Below, piece by piece: positions 23,990 through 36,958 of a stretch of DNA of 64,000 nucleotides. Where the stretch lies: assembly GCA_001972305.1 (NCBI GenBank), contig BDDD01000061.1, forward strand, positions 432,502-496,501. The letters run 5' to 3'. Below the pieces are notes generated by a model that saw only the letters and a list, made by a program, of their open reading frames with translations, did no database searches and was not told the DNA's origin. How positions within the stretch are numbered: position 1 is the stretch's first letter; every line of letters starts with the position of its first letter. This DNA comes from Cephalotus follicularis (lineage: Eukaryota > Streptophyta > Magnoliopsida > Oxalidales > Cephalotaceae). The position numbers were made by a program, and so were the translations under genes.

Positions 23990-25757
23990 GGAAAGCGGTC
24001 TTAGGCACATCTTCATCTTTTATCCGCAACTGATGATATCCCGATCTCAAATCGATCTTAGAAAAATACCGTGCACCTTGGAGTTGATCAAAAAGGTCGT
24101 CAATCCTAGGTAAAGGGTATTTATTTCGAACAATGATTCAATTCAATTCTCTGTAATTAATACACAGTCTCATAGATCCGTCTTTCTTCTTCACAAACAA
24201 AACCGGAGCTCCCCACGGCGAAACACTTGTCCAGATAAAAGCCCGATCTAACAACTCTTGCAACTGCTCCTTCAGCTCTTACAACTCAAGGGGTGCCATC
24301 CTATACGGTGCTTTAGATATAGGTGCCGCCCCAGGAATGAGTTCGATGGTAAACTCTACTTCCCGTTGCGGTGGCAAACCCGGTAACTCCTCCGGAAACA
24401 CATCAGCAAATTCTGTAACCACAGGATAATCTTCAAGGCGAGACTCGTCCCTTGAGACATCCTTCACCACAGCTAGGAACCCTTCGGCGCCCTTAGCTAC
24501 TAACTTCTGAGCTTTCATAACAGATATAACCTTAACATCTTTCATAGGCCATGAACCCTGATAAACAAAATCAGGTCGATCCACATCTCCGAACAGAACC
24601 CTCCGAGCATGACAACCTCCCACGTTGCGCTGCCCATCATTTGTACCATTACCCTTCCTTTCCTTAGCACGAGGATCCTGACAATCCTTTGCGAAGTGTC
24701 CCATTTGTCCACATACAAAACAAGCCCCACTGACTTTATAACAGGTACCGACCGGATGATACCTACCACAAGCATCACACCTAGCAATCTGAACCTCGGG
24801 GTTACCCCCATCAGCTCCTTGTGATTTTTTCTGGCCATTTCCTTGCTAACGCTGTTGATTTCCATCTTTATTCTGCTTGTGATCCTTCTTATGTTGTTTG
24901 CCTCATCTGCCCCTGTTCCATGAACTGCCTTGAACCTTGTTCTGCTGTTCAAAACCTTGTTCATTCCTATACCGCTTTTTATCTCCTTCCAGACGAGCTG
25001 CCTGAAAATCCAATCTTTCTAACTCAATGTTTTTCGCTGCATTGGCAACCTCAGCTACATCCGCAAACCTAGAGTTGATCAGCTTTCCCCAAAACTGGTA
25101 ATGCAGCTTCCACTTGAATTTTTTAGCTTGCTCAGATGCTGACCCAGCCGCGGATCCAGCAAACCCAGCCAATCTAGTGAAACGGGCCAAGAACTCCGAA
25201 ACTGTCTCTCCATCTTTCTACCTGGTATGTACGTACTCTCTGGCATAGGCCTCCTTATCAGCAGTGGGGAAATACTGCTGATAGAAGACATCCCGGAACC
25301 CAAACCAAGACAGAGCATCTGCATAACCTCCACCCTTAGCTGAATTCAGAGTCTTCCACCATTTCTGGGCATCTCCTTCAAGTTTGTAAGTCGCCAATCT
25401 TACCTTCTGCTGATCATCACACCTCAGAACATTAAAGATCTTCTCCATGTGTGCTATCCAATGTTCAGCTTCCACCAGAGTCACAGCCGAACTGAAAGAC
25501 TGCGGCCTCAGTTTCTGAAACCGCTCAAGCCAAAAATGAGTAGGTGTGCCATGCCTATCCCCAGCTTCCACACCCGCCTAAACCTCTGCCGGAGCATTCT
25601 CTTCAACAACTTGCTCTCGATTCCGTTGTTGCATAACACGATTCACTTCCTGAGCAACTGCCTGACGAACCAACTCTTCCACAGAAGGCTCGTTTCTGGC
25701 TTCATTTCGAGCCCCAGCTGGTGCAGTTCTCTGAGGAGTGTTTCTTGTACGTACCAT
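23990..25757 (-). pseudogene. G2 gag-pol fragment; protease region missing
   Basis: From the ATG at 25757 (MVRTRNTPQRTAPAG) the frame runs through a gag capsid-like domain (EAEHWIAHMEKIF ... WWKTL) to two zinc motifs, CDACGRYHPVGTC and CFVCGQMGHFAKDC. Only about 35 residues later comes the linker DFVYQGSWPM..., then VVTEFADVFPEELPGLPP and the reverse-transcriptase start ([31 protein letters not shown]). The usual DTGA/DSGA protease domain is absent, which suggests an internal deletion. In-frame stops include TAG at 25578-25580 and 25218-25220. Confidence 0.85.
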
Positions 25758-25914
25758 CTACGAAAGAAACCGAACACGTGATATCAAATCGAAACACAAA
25801 ACCAAGACAGAAAACATATCAGAAAGACCGAAACATAACAGAACAGTCCTAACCCAAGTCTACCCAATCTCACAGGTCAAACCTAGTTAGGTCTTCTAAG
25901 GAACAAAGCCTATT

Positions 25915-25925
25915 CTCTGATACCA
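25915..25925 (-). other. G2 primer-binding site
   Basis: TGGTATCAGAG on the - strand, five bases after the LTR end. Confidence 0.85.
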
Positions 25926-25930
25926 TAGAC

Positions 25931-28737
25931 TGTAACACCCCCGATCTGTGGGAGTCGCCACTGTGCATAATACCAAAACTAAACAGATCATATCATGTTA
26001 AAAGGTTCATCTTTATAAAGAACGTGATGGTTTAAAGCATAACATATAAAACTGATCATAACTGAAACTTATCCAAAATCCAAAAGTCATAAACTGAAAT
26101 AACACATTGTTTAATTATCGGGTTCCACTATGACCACATAACATAAAAGGATCAGCTACTAGACGATCCTCAGACATATGGGAGTCACTCTCATCACACA
26201 TTGCCCCTTTGCTCCCGATAACCTGCCGCATGGAAACAAAAACGCGGCTGAGTATACCTCAGTACGGATATAGAATATAAAACAGTAGATAATATTTTAA
26301 AGCAGGAAGATTTCCAAAAAGTACATTTAAAACTGAAATCTTAACAATAAAATAATTCAAACATGTTTTATAAATGCCCACGCAAAACATATAAACCATA
26401 AAGTGTACCTTTCCAAAACATAGGATCAGTAAACTTTCAAAACGTAAAGCATATCTTTTCCAAAACATAGGTTCCATAAACTTTCAAAATGTAAAGCATA
26501 TCTTTTCCAAAACATAGGTTCCATAAACTGAGCACCAATAACCATAACATATCATATAGTAGCAAGGGGTTCGCGACACCCACTTTGCCAATGGAATTGC
26601 AGTATACGGCACTACACATACAATTCCCATATCCCAAAACATGTCCCAATAGCATATAACTAGGATCGATCCATACGCCTCTATCCCAAATCCTATTTAC
26701 GGATATCCCTGAGAGACGCTGTAAACGAATCACACCGTTACGGAAAGTGTCATGCCCCCGTGCCAGGCTCACAGCATGCCTATGGTACCCCCATAGGTGG
26801 ATATAAAAGCTCAGTATTTCACCATTTCCAAAAATATGATTTCATCAAATCATTTTAAAATAAAACGTTTCCCAAACCATTACCATAATTCGTATTCAAA
26901 CGGTATAGTTTCACATACTTTCATAATCAGTAAAAATCAATTCATCTAATTTCACAATAAATAGATGATTGCATATCGTTTCGTAAATACATTATAACTG
27001 ATTTTATAAAGTCAGAATATTTACTTCATAAAATATCAAATGACTTTATTTCCAAAAACCCAAACATACGGAATTTATAAACCAAGGTGAACATATTTAC
27101 AAACCGGGTGATATCAAACCAGAATCTGTATTTAATCTCAAATGGAACTGAAACGGTATGAATGTGTCAAGGAACGAAGAATCCGTACCTTATGCGCTTG
27201 CAAAGTACTTACGAATAGACAATTTTAAACGGAATCCACTTGAAACTCAACAATCTATAAAGACATTCAAAATCATATGTATAAGAGTTTAAAAAACATT
27301 AGAAGCATTAAACAGACTCATAAAAGTGTTTGGAAAAGATTCGGATCGATTTGGGGGTCAAACGAATCAAAACGGTTGAAAACAGCACATTCCAGGGCAT
27401 ACCCGTCGACTAGAACAGGGGTCCAGTCGACTGGAGAGGCTTGGCAGTCGACTGGATCATATGAACAGTCGACTACCCAACCAAAAATGCAGGTAGTCGG
27501 CTGTGTTCTTCAATCCAGTCGACTACACAATCATTCCATTCGACTGTCCACTAAAACAGTCGGCTGTTTTGGGCGACAGAACAGTTGGAAATCCGACGAT
27601 TTGCTACTGAAAATGGTTCAAATGATTTCTACATTAAACTAGAGACATATGGATATAAACATATGATTATATATGACTTGTAGGTGATTTACAAACACAA
27701 ATTTGACAAAGAAACGACTTGTCAAAGATTTAACTTGAAAGAGGAAGTAAGGAGACATTGCATGAACATGTCCAGATTTTGTGTTTTATCAAACACAGAT
27801 GTTATAAACTTAGTTTGTGACATATATAGGTGCATAAAACGTGCAGATAACATTACTAACACAATGGCAACATGTTTAGACAAGAATCAAAGACTCAAGA
27901 TTCCAAGAGCACAAAAACTCAAAGTAAGCCATTGAAACAAAACTATAATTAAAGAGGACAAATTCACTGACCTGTAATGATGTTAAGCAACCCAGAAAAC
28001 AGTAGAAATAACACAAACACCAACACACAATCTGCTATGAACAAAACAGGGACCAAAAGAAACCAAAATAAAGAGAAGCTTAGCAAACCCAACGAATTCA
28101 ACTTGAAGAACAACTAAGGATCGAATTTACCTCTACGTATTTGATGAATGAATTGCACAGCAGCTTGTTACACACTAACAAGATAGAATCTACAGTAGCT
28201 TGCAAGAATGATGTGGGCAACATATAAAATGGCAAGATACTCAATAATGGAGAATGGAGGAGACAAGATTTGACAAAAGGGAAGAAAAGGGGGAACTTTT
28301 CTGGATTTTGATATGGAAAAGGAGAAGCTTAACATGTGAATTCAGATGGTGGGAAGGAGGAATCTGCTGGAAAGGAGGAGATGGTGGAAGGAAGTAGGAG
28401 AAAAGGGTGGAAAATGATAAAATAGGAAAAGGAAATAAAATGAATTAATAATAAAATGAATTAATAATGAAAAGGAAAAATAAGGAATATTAGAATAATA
28501 ATTTGTTTTTAATAAAATAATTTTGGATTAAAATAAGAATTTATAAAACCCAACATAGCATAACATACCTAAATATCGGACCGATAACAGTCCGCACAAT
28601 TCATATAAACCCAAATCGTAGGGCAACCAGACTTTAAAATTAAACAAAATTAAAAGTCCGAAAACACATATAAAATCCGTAAATATATTTACGAACCCGT
28701 AAAAAAAAATACATTTACGAACGAACAGGGTATTACA
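25931..28737 (-). repeat. G2 5' LTR, 2807 bp
   Basis: Read on the - strand it starts TGTAATACCCTG and ends GATCGGGGGTGTTACA. The last part (GGCGACTCCCACAG, then the terminus) and the 26480-26790 block match G3's LTR (50250-51069), so G2 and G3 are one LTR family. A GTCGAC palindrome cluster lies at 27405-27570, including TCCAGTCGACTGGA at 27422-27435. Short frames at 26259-26772 and 27277-27935 are not genes. Confidence 0.85.
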
Positions 28738-30884
28738 AAAAGGCATCACCAGGAACTCGTAGTGACCATACCGCGTCCGGAAGGCAATCTTCTCGATGTC
28801 TCCTTCCCTTACTCTCAGTTGATGATAACCCGATCTCAAATCGAGTTTGGAAAACACCCTCAACCCTTGAAATTGGTCAAACAAATCCTCGATGTGGGGT
28901 AAAGGATACTTGTTCTTGATAGTTGCCTTATTCAACATTCTATAGTCGATGCAAAGCCTCATTGACCCATCCTTATTCTTGACAAATAACACAGGCGCAC
29001 CCCACGGAGAAACACTGGGTCTAACAAAACCTTTATCGATTAGGTCTTGCAATTGTAACTTTAACTCTCGCAACTCCGTAGGAGCCATCCAATAAGGTGC
29101 TTTGGAGATAGGATCCATTCTAGGAACAAGATCAATGACAAACTCCATACTCCTCTTCGGTGGTAAGGACCCCAAATCGTCAGGAAATACATCTGGAAAT
29201 TCACACACAACCGGAATCTCGTCCATACTCAAACCTTTCTCCTTCCTTAGATCAATTACGTAAGCCAGGTATCCTACACATCCCTCCTCTAGATACCTCG
29301 ATGCTCGAATAAAGGATATGATCGGTATCAAGAACCCTTTGTCTCCCTTGAACTGAAACGTCGTTCCGTCGGGTAGACAAAAATCCACAGTTTTATTATA
29401 GCAATCCATGTGAGCACGGTGTGTTGATAGCCAATTCATCCCCAGTATAACATCAAAGTCCCGGATAGGTAGCACAATCAAATATGCATACAGAGAAATG
29501 TCTGCCATAGACATCTCACAACTACTATATACCGAATCAGTGTACATAGAAGTCCCAGTCGATGTACTCACATCAAGCATATATGACATGCAGTCAAGGG
29601 TAACATCTAAGCAAGATGCAAAACGTGCAGATATAAAAGAAAGCGATGCTCCAGAATCCATCAACACCCTAGCAAAAAAACCATAGATATACAGAGTACC
29701 TCCAACAACAGAAGTCGAAGTAAAAAGACTCTACCTTTTGTGATGCCCTTGCCGGTGTCTCTCCTCTGTGACGGTCTCGCTGCCGCACCACTACTACTCC
29801 CAGGCCCAGTAGGTACTGCCGCTAAACTCTTTGGACAATCTCTCACTGAATGGCCAGATGCCCCACATCGCAAACATAACCCATTCTTTGCCCAACAATC
29901 TTTCACCTGATGACCTGAATGACCGCAGTGAAAGTAAACACCAGACCTCGCATTACTCCCTTGACTCGGAGTACCTTGTGTAGCAGTCTGGTCAGATCTA
30001 TTCTTGGAGGATTTCGTCGAAGATCCACTGCCCTGCCATTTCAAGGAAGCTGGTCTAGATTGTGTCGGGCTCTGCTTATTCTGCTATGCACGGGCCTTCT
30101 CTTCTCGGTCTTCACTAGATATACTCTCCAGTAGTCTCGCTTTCTGAGCGACCTCTGAAAAAGTCCCCAGCTCCATAGCCCTGATCCTTGACCGAAGATC
30201 CGGTCGTAGACCTCTCAGAAACCTCCGTATCTTCTTCACTTCATTAGCTATCAGATAGGGTGAATGTCTGGCTAGCTTCTTGAACCTTGCTTGATACTCT
30301 GCCACTGTCAGCTCTCCTTGAAGCAACTCAAGGAGCTCTGTCTCCCTCCTCTCCCGCTCAATTCGAGGAACATAAGTCTCCAGAAATTCTGTCTGAAACC
30401 TAACCCAGGTACTGTCGAGCCCCATGGACTCCCATTTTGCTTTGATCATCTCCCACCAGTGGGTGGCCTCTCCCTATAGATGATATACGGCGAACTTCAA
30501 TTTCTGATCGTTCGTACAGTCCATCACATCAAATATCTTCTCCAAATCCTGTATCCATCTCTCTGCAATGGTGGCATCGAGTTCCCCTCAAAAACTGGGT
30601 GGATATTGCCACATGAACCTCTCAAGGTCCCTTCCTAACTGATTTCCGTCCTCTCGAGCGCAATGGTCAGGAGCTCTATGTCGTGGTCGAGCTTGCGCAT
30701 AGTATTGGCGCATCTCCTCTGCATTAGCCATATTAAAGGTCATCTGCTGGTTAAAATAATCTGCGATACGGACCATCGGATCCCTCTCATCTTGGGGAAC
30801 ATTCACCCCTTACGGAACATTCTCTTCCTCAAGGGCATTTGCTCCAACGGCTCTAGCTCTAGCACGTGTTCTCCTTCTGTCCAT
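28738..30884 (-). pseudogene. G1 gag-protease-reverse transcriptase (5' part)
   Basis: Starts at the ATG at 30884 (MDRRRTRARARA). The gag core (HWWEMIKAKWESM ... YQARFKKLARHSP) lies at 30490-30084. Two zinc knuckles follow: the first has lost its leading Cys (YFHCGHSGHQVKDC), the second is intact (CLRCGASGHSVRDC). A frameshift near 29700-29740 precedes the protease ([11 protein letters not shown], then [10 protein letters not shown]). The reverse-transcriptase start ([44 protein letters not shown]) is cut by G2 before the YVDD box. Premature stops at 30810, 30588, 30474 and 30084 are all transition-type (Gln or Arg codons). Confidence 0.9.
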
Positions 30885-30979
30885 TTGTTACTATATGGAA
30901 AAGATGTCATCAGTAATCATCTCAAGGAACATTAGTTAATTTCCAAGGAAAATATCCTAGCTTAGCATATATGGAAGAT

Positions 30980-30991
30980 GCTCTGATACCA
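30980..30991 (-). other. G1 primer-binding site
   Basis: TGGTATCAGAGC on the - strand, three bases after the LTR terminus GGGTGTGACA; complementary to the 3' end of initiator Met-tRNA. Confidence 0.9.
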
Positions 30992-30994
30992 CTT

Positions 30995-33559
30995 TGTCAC
31001 ACCCCATTTTCCTCAAACAACATTTAAGTGGTAGCAATTAACGTAATATCCGGCTTATTCATTTTCACGATAAATTTTGCAAATTTTTCAAACATTATAT
31101 CAATTGCGGAAGCATTAAAACGCAACACGTATCCCATACCACGTGTTACCAATATCATAAATAAACCATTGTCAAAAGCCCTTAAATGGAGCGTGAATTA
31201 ATACATTCGATACGCTATCTGATCATATACAGATATCCATCAAATACATTATCCCAATAATACAGTTATCAGAATAATTAATCCGTTACAGTAACCGGAA
31301 ATCCATCGGTTTCAATAACATAATACGATAACAGTTTAGCAATTCCAATAAGAGTTACAACTCCACCAGCTAACATTATTACAGTTTATGCTTCTCCACG
31401 CGAGTCCATATTGGTCCCACTGCATCCATCTGAAATGTAGGGGGTTAGCCTTTGTCCTCATTCGGCTAAGTAGAGAAGTTATAAATGTAGTTTGGGGTCA
31501 ATAATAATGAAGTCATGTATGAATGCACAATGATGCAATACATAGTGTATAACAGTACATATACATATATTTATATGTATATTTATCATTATAACCAAAC
31601 ATGTCCTCAAGGGGCCACTCAAACACATTCAGTACAAACAATGCCCATGTTACTTGCACGGCGGCAGTAACAACAGTCAGGACACGGTAAATGGTACTAG
31701 TATGGCGGCTAAGTACCAACAGTACCCCGCTAACGGCAACAGTAGTAACGATACCCAGCACGGTGGCTAAGTAACAACAATACCCCACTAGTGGCAACAG
31801 TGAAAATCACATTCAACAGTCAACTCAAGTGATGCATAATTATAACACATGAAATAGTAATAATGATGCATAAGCAATCTCTTGAACAGTTCACAATATT
31901 TGGGAATTACTTCCCCAGTCATTTGAAAATATATGTATTTTCGTACAAAATAATGATTTGTTTAAAATCATGTATAAGCTTCTAAAATGATAAAACACTT
32001 TAGAAAACATTCACAATTCGCTTCACAATTCAGTTGATAGTACAATATATAACACAAACATATGCTCAGAATGCATCTAAGATCGTTGGCGTCGCGCCTA
32101 TGTTTAGCACCATTTCTAAGATACGATTATTCTCTACAACAGTCGGCTATTTTCTATAACAGTTGGTTGTTTTCTATAACAGTCGGCTGTTTCCTTGAGC
32201 AGTCGGCTGTTTTCCTCCAACAATCGGCTATTCTGGGCGAGTGGTAGATGAACAGTGTACATCCTACCATTTCTGGGCAGACTAACGCATGCACAGTCGA
32301 CTGTTTTCCATCAACAGTCGGCTGTGGACTTTGAACAGTCGACTATTTTCCATGAACAGTCGACTGTTTTCCATTAACAGTCGGCTGTGAACTTTGAACA
32401 GTCGATTATTTTCCTCCAACAATCGGTTGTTCTGTGCGACAGTAACATGCAAATTATCCATTTTAAATTCAACAAGTTATTTGCAAGTCACTCAACCATA
32501 TTCACACAATGGAATATCATCAGTAATTCACAAAATGCTATCGTCGTTCATGCATTTTCTCTATTTCATCATAACACTAGTGGATTTAACATGGTAATGC
32601 ATGCAACCAAATCAATTCTCAATCCAAAACTCAATGGACATATCATGTTAACCGTTCACAGTGAGCATGATACTTAGCCAGGTAGTTCACAATCTATTAA
32701 TCAGACATTGCATTAATGATCATCATTATTATTGAGCTGAAGGTTACACATATAACTTTCCACAATTTCCCCTACCTTTGATTTAAAGTTAGAAATCGGA
32801 AGTCCACCTCTTTAAGTCTCCTCTCCAGTAACTTTGACCTTCCCAATAGCTCCCTGTCTGAATCCAGTAGCTCCAACCGAGCTCCTTGGTTCAACAGTGG
32901 AGGAATACTCTTTTCCCCCTTTTCTCTCACGATTTCTCACTGTTTTCTCTCTGGTTTCTTTCTTTTTAGATGTTTGGCCAAAGAGACGAAGGGGAGAGCG
33001 TTTTTATGCAGTGTTCTTCTCTCTCCCTACCTCGGTCTGCTTGCATGGCACTAATTGCCATTTCCTTCCCCCATCACTTGCATGCACACACAACTGGCAC
33101 TCTCACTCTTCCTTTCAGTTTTTGCAGGTTCTGAAGTTGTGGTGCATGTCCAACATGTGTTATTAGGCATGTGAAGGCACCTAAAAGATGCCATTCTTTG
33201 TTTGTTGTTGCATGTATTCTCGCCACATGTCACCAGGAAAAACAGAGCATGATCCAGCCGACTGTTCTTCGCAGACAGTCGGCTATCTTCTTGGCCGTGG
33301 TTGCCAGGTGGCTCGACAGCCCTCCAGTCGGCTGGTTCGTCCCACCAGTCGACTGTTCCATTAAACAGTTCACCAGTCGGCTGGTCTATTACACCAGTCG
33401 ACTACCCCAATCAACATTTCAACAATTATACTTCTAAGTACTTTAATTTGATTTGGGAATCAACATATTAGCCGAAAAATTCATCTTTCTCATTAATTCA
33501 ATAATAAGATTACATTTGAAATTCAAATATTACAATATGCGAAAATCCCGGGCGTTACA
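30995..33559 (-). repeat. G1 5' LTR, 2565 bp
   Basis: On the - strand it starts TGTAACGCCCGGG and ends GGGGTGTGACA. It contains a TTAGCC...GGCTAA block (31445-31469). One palindrome cluster lies at 32130-32440, with a perfect AACAGTCGACTGTT at 32355-32368. A second lies at 33255-33410. Frames inside (32062-32677, 32834-33437) are LTR sequence. Confidence 0.9.
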
Positions 33560-33564
33560 ATGAT
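33560..33564. other. Target-site duplication of G1, right copy
   Basis: ATGAT, identical to 12022-12026. Confidence 0.93.
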
Positions 33565-36500
33565 GGAGCCAACAGCTAAAGGATATGGCTGCCTACTCAT
33601 GCGTGCCCTATCCTCATCTGTATGTGGAGACATCCTCTTGGAGAGGTGAATTCCTTGACCAATTGGTAGTAGGCCACGCTTGGAATTCTCAAGGCCATAC
33701 CGTTTCAGCACCTTGCTAATGTACTAGCTTTGGGACAGCCCTAGCAACCTGTTAGATCTGTCTCTACATATCTTTATACCCAATATATGGGAAGCCTCTC
33801 CCAAATTTTTCATGGAGAAGTTCTTGGATAACCATACTTTAACGGACTGTAACATACCCACATCATTCCCTACGATTAGTATGTCATCCACATATAATAC
33901 CATGAAAGTGATGTTTGGGCCATCCATTTTCCTATAGACACAAGGCTCATCTACGTTTTTTATGAAACCAAAAGTCTTAACGGTCTCGTCAAAATGGATA
34001 TTCCAGCTACGGGATGCTTGCTTAAGGCCATAAATAGACCTTTGGAGCTTCCACACTCTTTGTGGATACTCCTCGGATGTAAACCCCTCAGATTGGGACA
34101 TATAAATGTCCTCTTCAAGATAGCCATTCAAGAAGGCCATCTTGACATCCATCTGTCATATCTCATAATCATAATAAGCAGCAATAGCAAGCAGTATCCG
34201 GATGGACTTAAGCATAGCAACTGGTGAGAAAGTTTTGGTATAGTCGACTCCGTGTCTTTGCCTATACCCTTTCGTGACCAATCGCGCTTTATAAGTCTCT
34301 ATCTTACCATCAACGCCAATCTTCCTCTTGAAGATCCATTTGCAACCAATGGGGTTAACACCCTTAGGTGCATCTACCAAGTTCCATACTTGGTTGGTGT
34401 ACATGGAGTCCATGTCGGATTTCATGGCTTCAAGCCATGCCCTGGATTCAGTGATTTTCACTGCTTCCTCATAGCTAACAGGCTCATCATCATCGATGTC
34501 GTTGAGTTTATCAGTGCCCTCAATGAGAAAACCATATCTCTCAGGCGCTGTTGAAACTTGGCCTAATCTTCTTACTAGAGGAGTGCCTTCCTGAGATCCT
34601 TTCTCAGGTTGGGGTCCTTCCCCAATTATGTCTCTAGAGGGTTCAACCTCTAATTCCTCTTCATCATGTGGGCTTTCATCAGGTGAAACTATCTCAGTTC
34701 CACCTTACTCCCACTACTCCCTGCAAGCAACTATTCATTCTCCAGGAATTTAGCAGTTCGCAAAACAAAAACTTTTTGTTCGCTGGAATGGTAAAAGTAG
34801 TATCCCATGCTCTCCTTAGGATACCCCACAAACCGGCAATGATCCGCTCGTGCCTCCAGCTTAGAAACCTCTTGCCTCTTCACATAAGCTGGACAGCCCC
34901 AAACCCTAAAATGGTTTAGACTGGGTTTCCTCCCTATAAATACCTCGTAAGTAGTGGAGGGGACGGATTTAGAAGGAATCCAGTTTAGGATGTACGCTGC
35001 TTCCTGTAGCGCATAACCCCAGAATGACATAGGCAGATCTGCAAAAGTCATCATGGACTGAACCATATTGATCAATGTTCTATTCCTTCACTCAGACACA
35101 CCATTATGCTATGGTGTTCTGGGAGGTGTCCATTGAGAGCGAATTATGTTATCCCTAAGATATCCAAGGAATTCAGCAGACAGGTATTCGCCACCTCGAT
35201 CCGATCGAAGGATCTTAATGGGTTTACCCATTTGCTTTTCTACTTCTACTCTGAATTCTTTGAACCTCTCAAAGGCCGCAGACTTGTGTTTCATCAGAAA
35301 CACATACTCATACCGTGACAAGTCATCGGTGAAGGTAATGAAGTAGGGATAACCTCCATAAGCATTCACCGACATAGGTCCGCAGACATCGGTGTGGACA
35401 AGCCCCAGTATGTCCACTACCCTTTCCCCTATCCCGGAGAAGGTAGATTTGGTCGTCTTTCCAATAAGACATGGCTTACACGTAGGAAAGGACTCCACGT
35501 CTTGGATGTCTAGAAGAACATCCTTAACCAAACGTGTCAATCTAGCGTTGCTAGGATGACCTAATCTACAATGCCATATATATGAAGGATTTACATCGCT
35601 AATCTCTCTTTGTCTTTTAGTGCTTGTCCAGTTTGAATTGTCAAAGCCATTTGTTGATTTGTATTTAAAATATAAATCCCATTGTCTATGTGTCCATCAC
35701 ATATAAGAACTTTGTTATGTATAATTCTACAGCCATTTGCAGAAAAACTGAGCTCCATGCCCATATTATACAAATAGGAAACAGGAATAACATTCCTCAC
35801 AAGGTTCCCGACATAAAAACAAGGATCAAGTTTTATTACATGCCCATTCAATAAAGACAACTCAAAAACGCCTACAAAAGTGGTGTGAATCCTCGACCCA
35901 TCACCAAGGCGTAAGTCCAGTGCTTCCCTAGCATCCAGCTTTCTAGCTCCTCTTAGCCCCTGCAAAGAGTTACAAATATTAGTTACACAACCTGAATCCA
36001 AAACCCAAGTTGAACTAACATTTTCAGCTAGAAAAAGCTCAATCATAAAAGTACCTGATCCTGAGGCACCTTCTAATTTGGACTTATGGAACTCTCAGCA
36101 CTGAGATCTCCAATGACCTCGCTTCCCACAATGGAAGCAACAGTCTTCATCCTAAAGCTTTCGGATTGTGTCTAGGATGGCTTCCCTAACCACTGGCCCC
36201 GCCGACCCAGTAGATTGTCTTCCTTTCTTCTTCTTCTTCTTCTTCCCTATAGGAATCATGGGCGCCTTGCCCTTGGACTTAGATCCTCTCAATCTTCTCT
36301 TATTAGGATCTATCCAGGAAGAAGTAGAAGGTAGAAGCATCACATTAGACTTGGACTTCCCATGGTCCATGACTGCTTTGGCCGTACGAAGCATTTCCAC
36401 AAGTCCAGGTAGATCTGTGTTCGCCTTGTTCATGTGGAAATTTGTGATGAATTGGGAGTACGACCGTGGAAGAGAGCAAAGTACCAGGTCAATGTAAAAA

Positions 36501-36958
36501 TCATTGTCCATGGTGAGATCTAACTGATGCAGCTACTCAATGAGATCTATCATCTTCAGTACATGTTCGTGGACTGAAGCTTCCTCGGTCATCTTCAGAG
36601 AAAAGAGCTAACGGAACAAGTTAAACCGCTCGGTCTTCGACCGGGATCCATACAACTCTTGAAGTCAGAGAAGTATAGCTCCAAGGGTATCAAGTTTCTC
36701 GTACTGTCTTTGCAATTCCGGGACCATACCCGAAATCGCTAGCCAACGAGCTTGCTCATCCTTGTCTATCCATTTGGCCCTCTTGGCCTTTTTCTCTTCT
36801 GTCGAAGTAGCTCCCAATATTGGGGGGCTCTCAATCATGACATGAACAAGCTTCATGCTCGTGAGTGCTAAGCGCAGATTGCGCTGTCAATCCATAAAGT
36901 TTGGACCCGTAAGCTTATTAGTTTCCAATATGCATGAAAGTGATGTGCCAACCGACAT
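33565..36958 (-). pseudogene. C1 gag-protease-integrase-reverse transcriptase (5' of the G1 insertion)
   Basis: From the ATG at 36958 (MSVGTSLSCILETNKLTGPNF) comes copia gag (AKWIDKDEQARWLA ... NFHMNKANTDL), with a lysine run near 36215-36245 and the zinc knuckle CFHCGKRGHWRSQC near 36095-36135. Protease: VLDSGCVTNICNS. Integrase: HTDVCGP with Asp, SDRGGEYL with Asp, HNGVSE with Glu, then an in-frame stop. Reverse transcriptase: QVWNLVDAPKG, KWIFKRK, MDVKMAFLNG, and the catalytic YVDD in VLYVDDILIVG. It stops at GSI where G1 enters. Nonsense codons at 36887, 36665, 36152, 35109, 35088, 34156 and 33724, plus a frameshift near 34700, inactivate it. Confidence 0.92.

Larger units (their letters stand above)
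23990..28737 (-). mobile_element. Ty3/gypsy element G2 (Tekay-like, second LTR family), inserted in G1 pol
   Basis: On the - strand: 5' LTR (28737-25931), primer-binding site, gag, and pol up to the middle of reverse transcriptase, where the C2 junction cuts it. Its LTR start (TGTAATACCCTG) interrupts G1's reverse transcriptase right after VMPF. The 3' half and 3' LTR are absent, so the second duplication cannot be checked. Confidence 0.87.
12027..33559 (-). mobile_element. Ty3/gypsy element G1 (Tekay-like), inserted in C1 and later cut by G2, C2 and a deletion
   Basis: On the - strand: 5' LTR (33559-30995), primer-binding site, gag, protease and the start of reverse transcriptase (to 28738). 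Then come the G2 insertion, C2, and the last 1571 bp of the 3' LTR (13597-12027). The rest of reverse transcriptase, RNase H, integrase and the first part of the 3' LTR are gone. Both outer ends are intact and flanked by the duplication ATGAT, so the insertion itself is certain even though much of the inside is lost. Confidence 0.9.

Noticed and set aside
27277-27935. Frames of 83-121 codons inside G2's LTR as possible captured host exons
   Set aside because: The stretch consists of LTR sequence with the palindrome cluster; no family resemblance and no splice structure.
25915-30991. Short tRNA-like matches (TGGTATCAGAG) as possible tRNA genes
   Set aside because: Only 11-12 bases next to LTR ends; these are primer-binding sites.
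32130-32440. Regularly spaced AACAGTCGRCTGTT motifs that resemble a CRISPR array
   Set aside because: They lie in a plant retrotransposon LTR, spacers are short and related, copies vary a lot and there are no cas genes. They are treated as LTR palindrome clusters.
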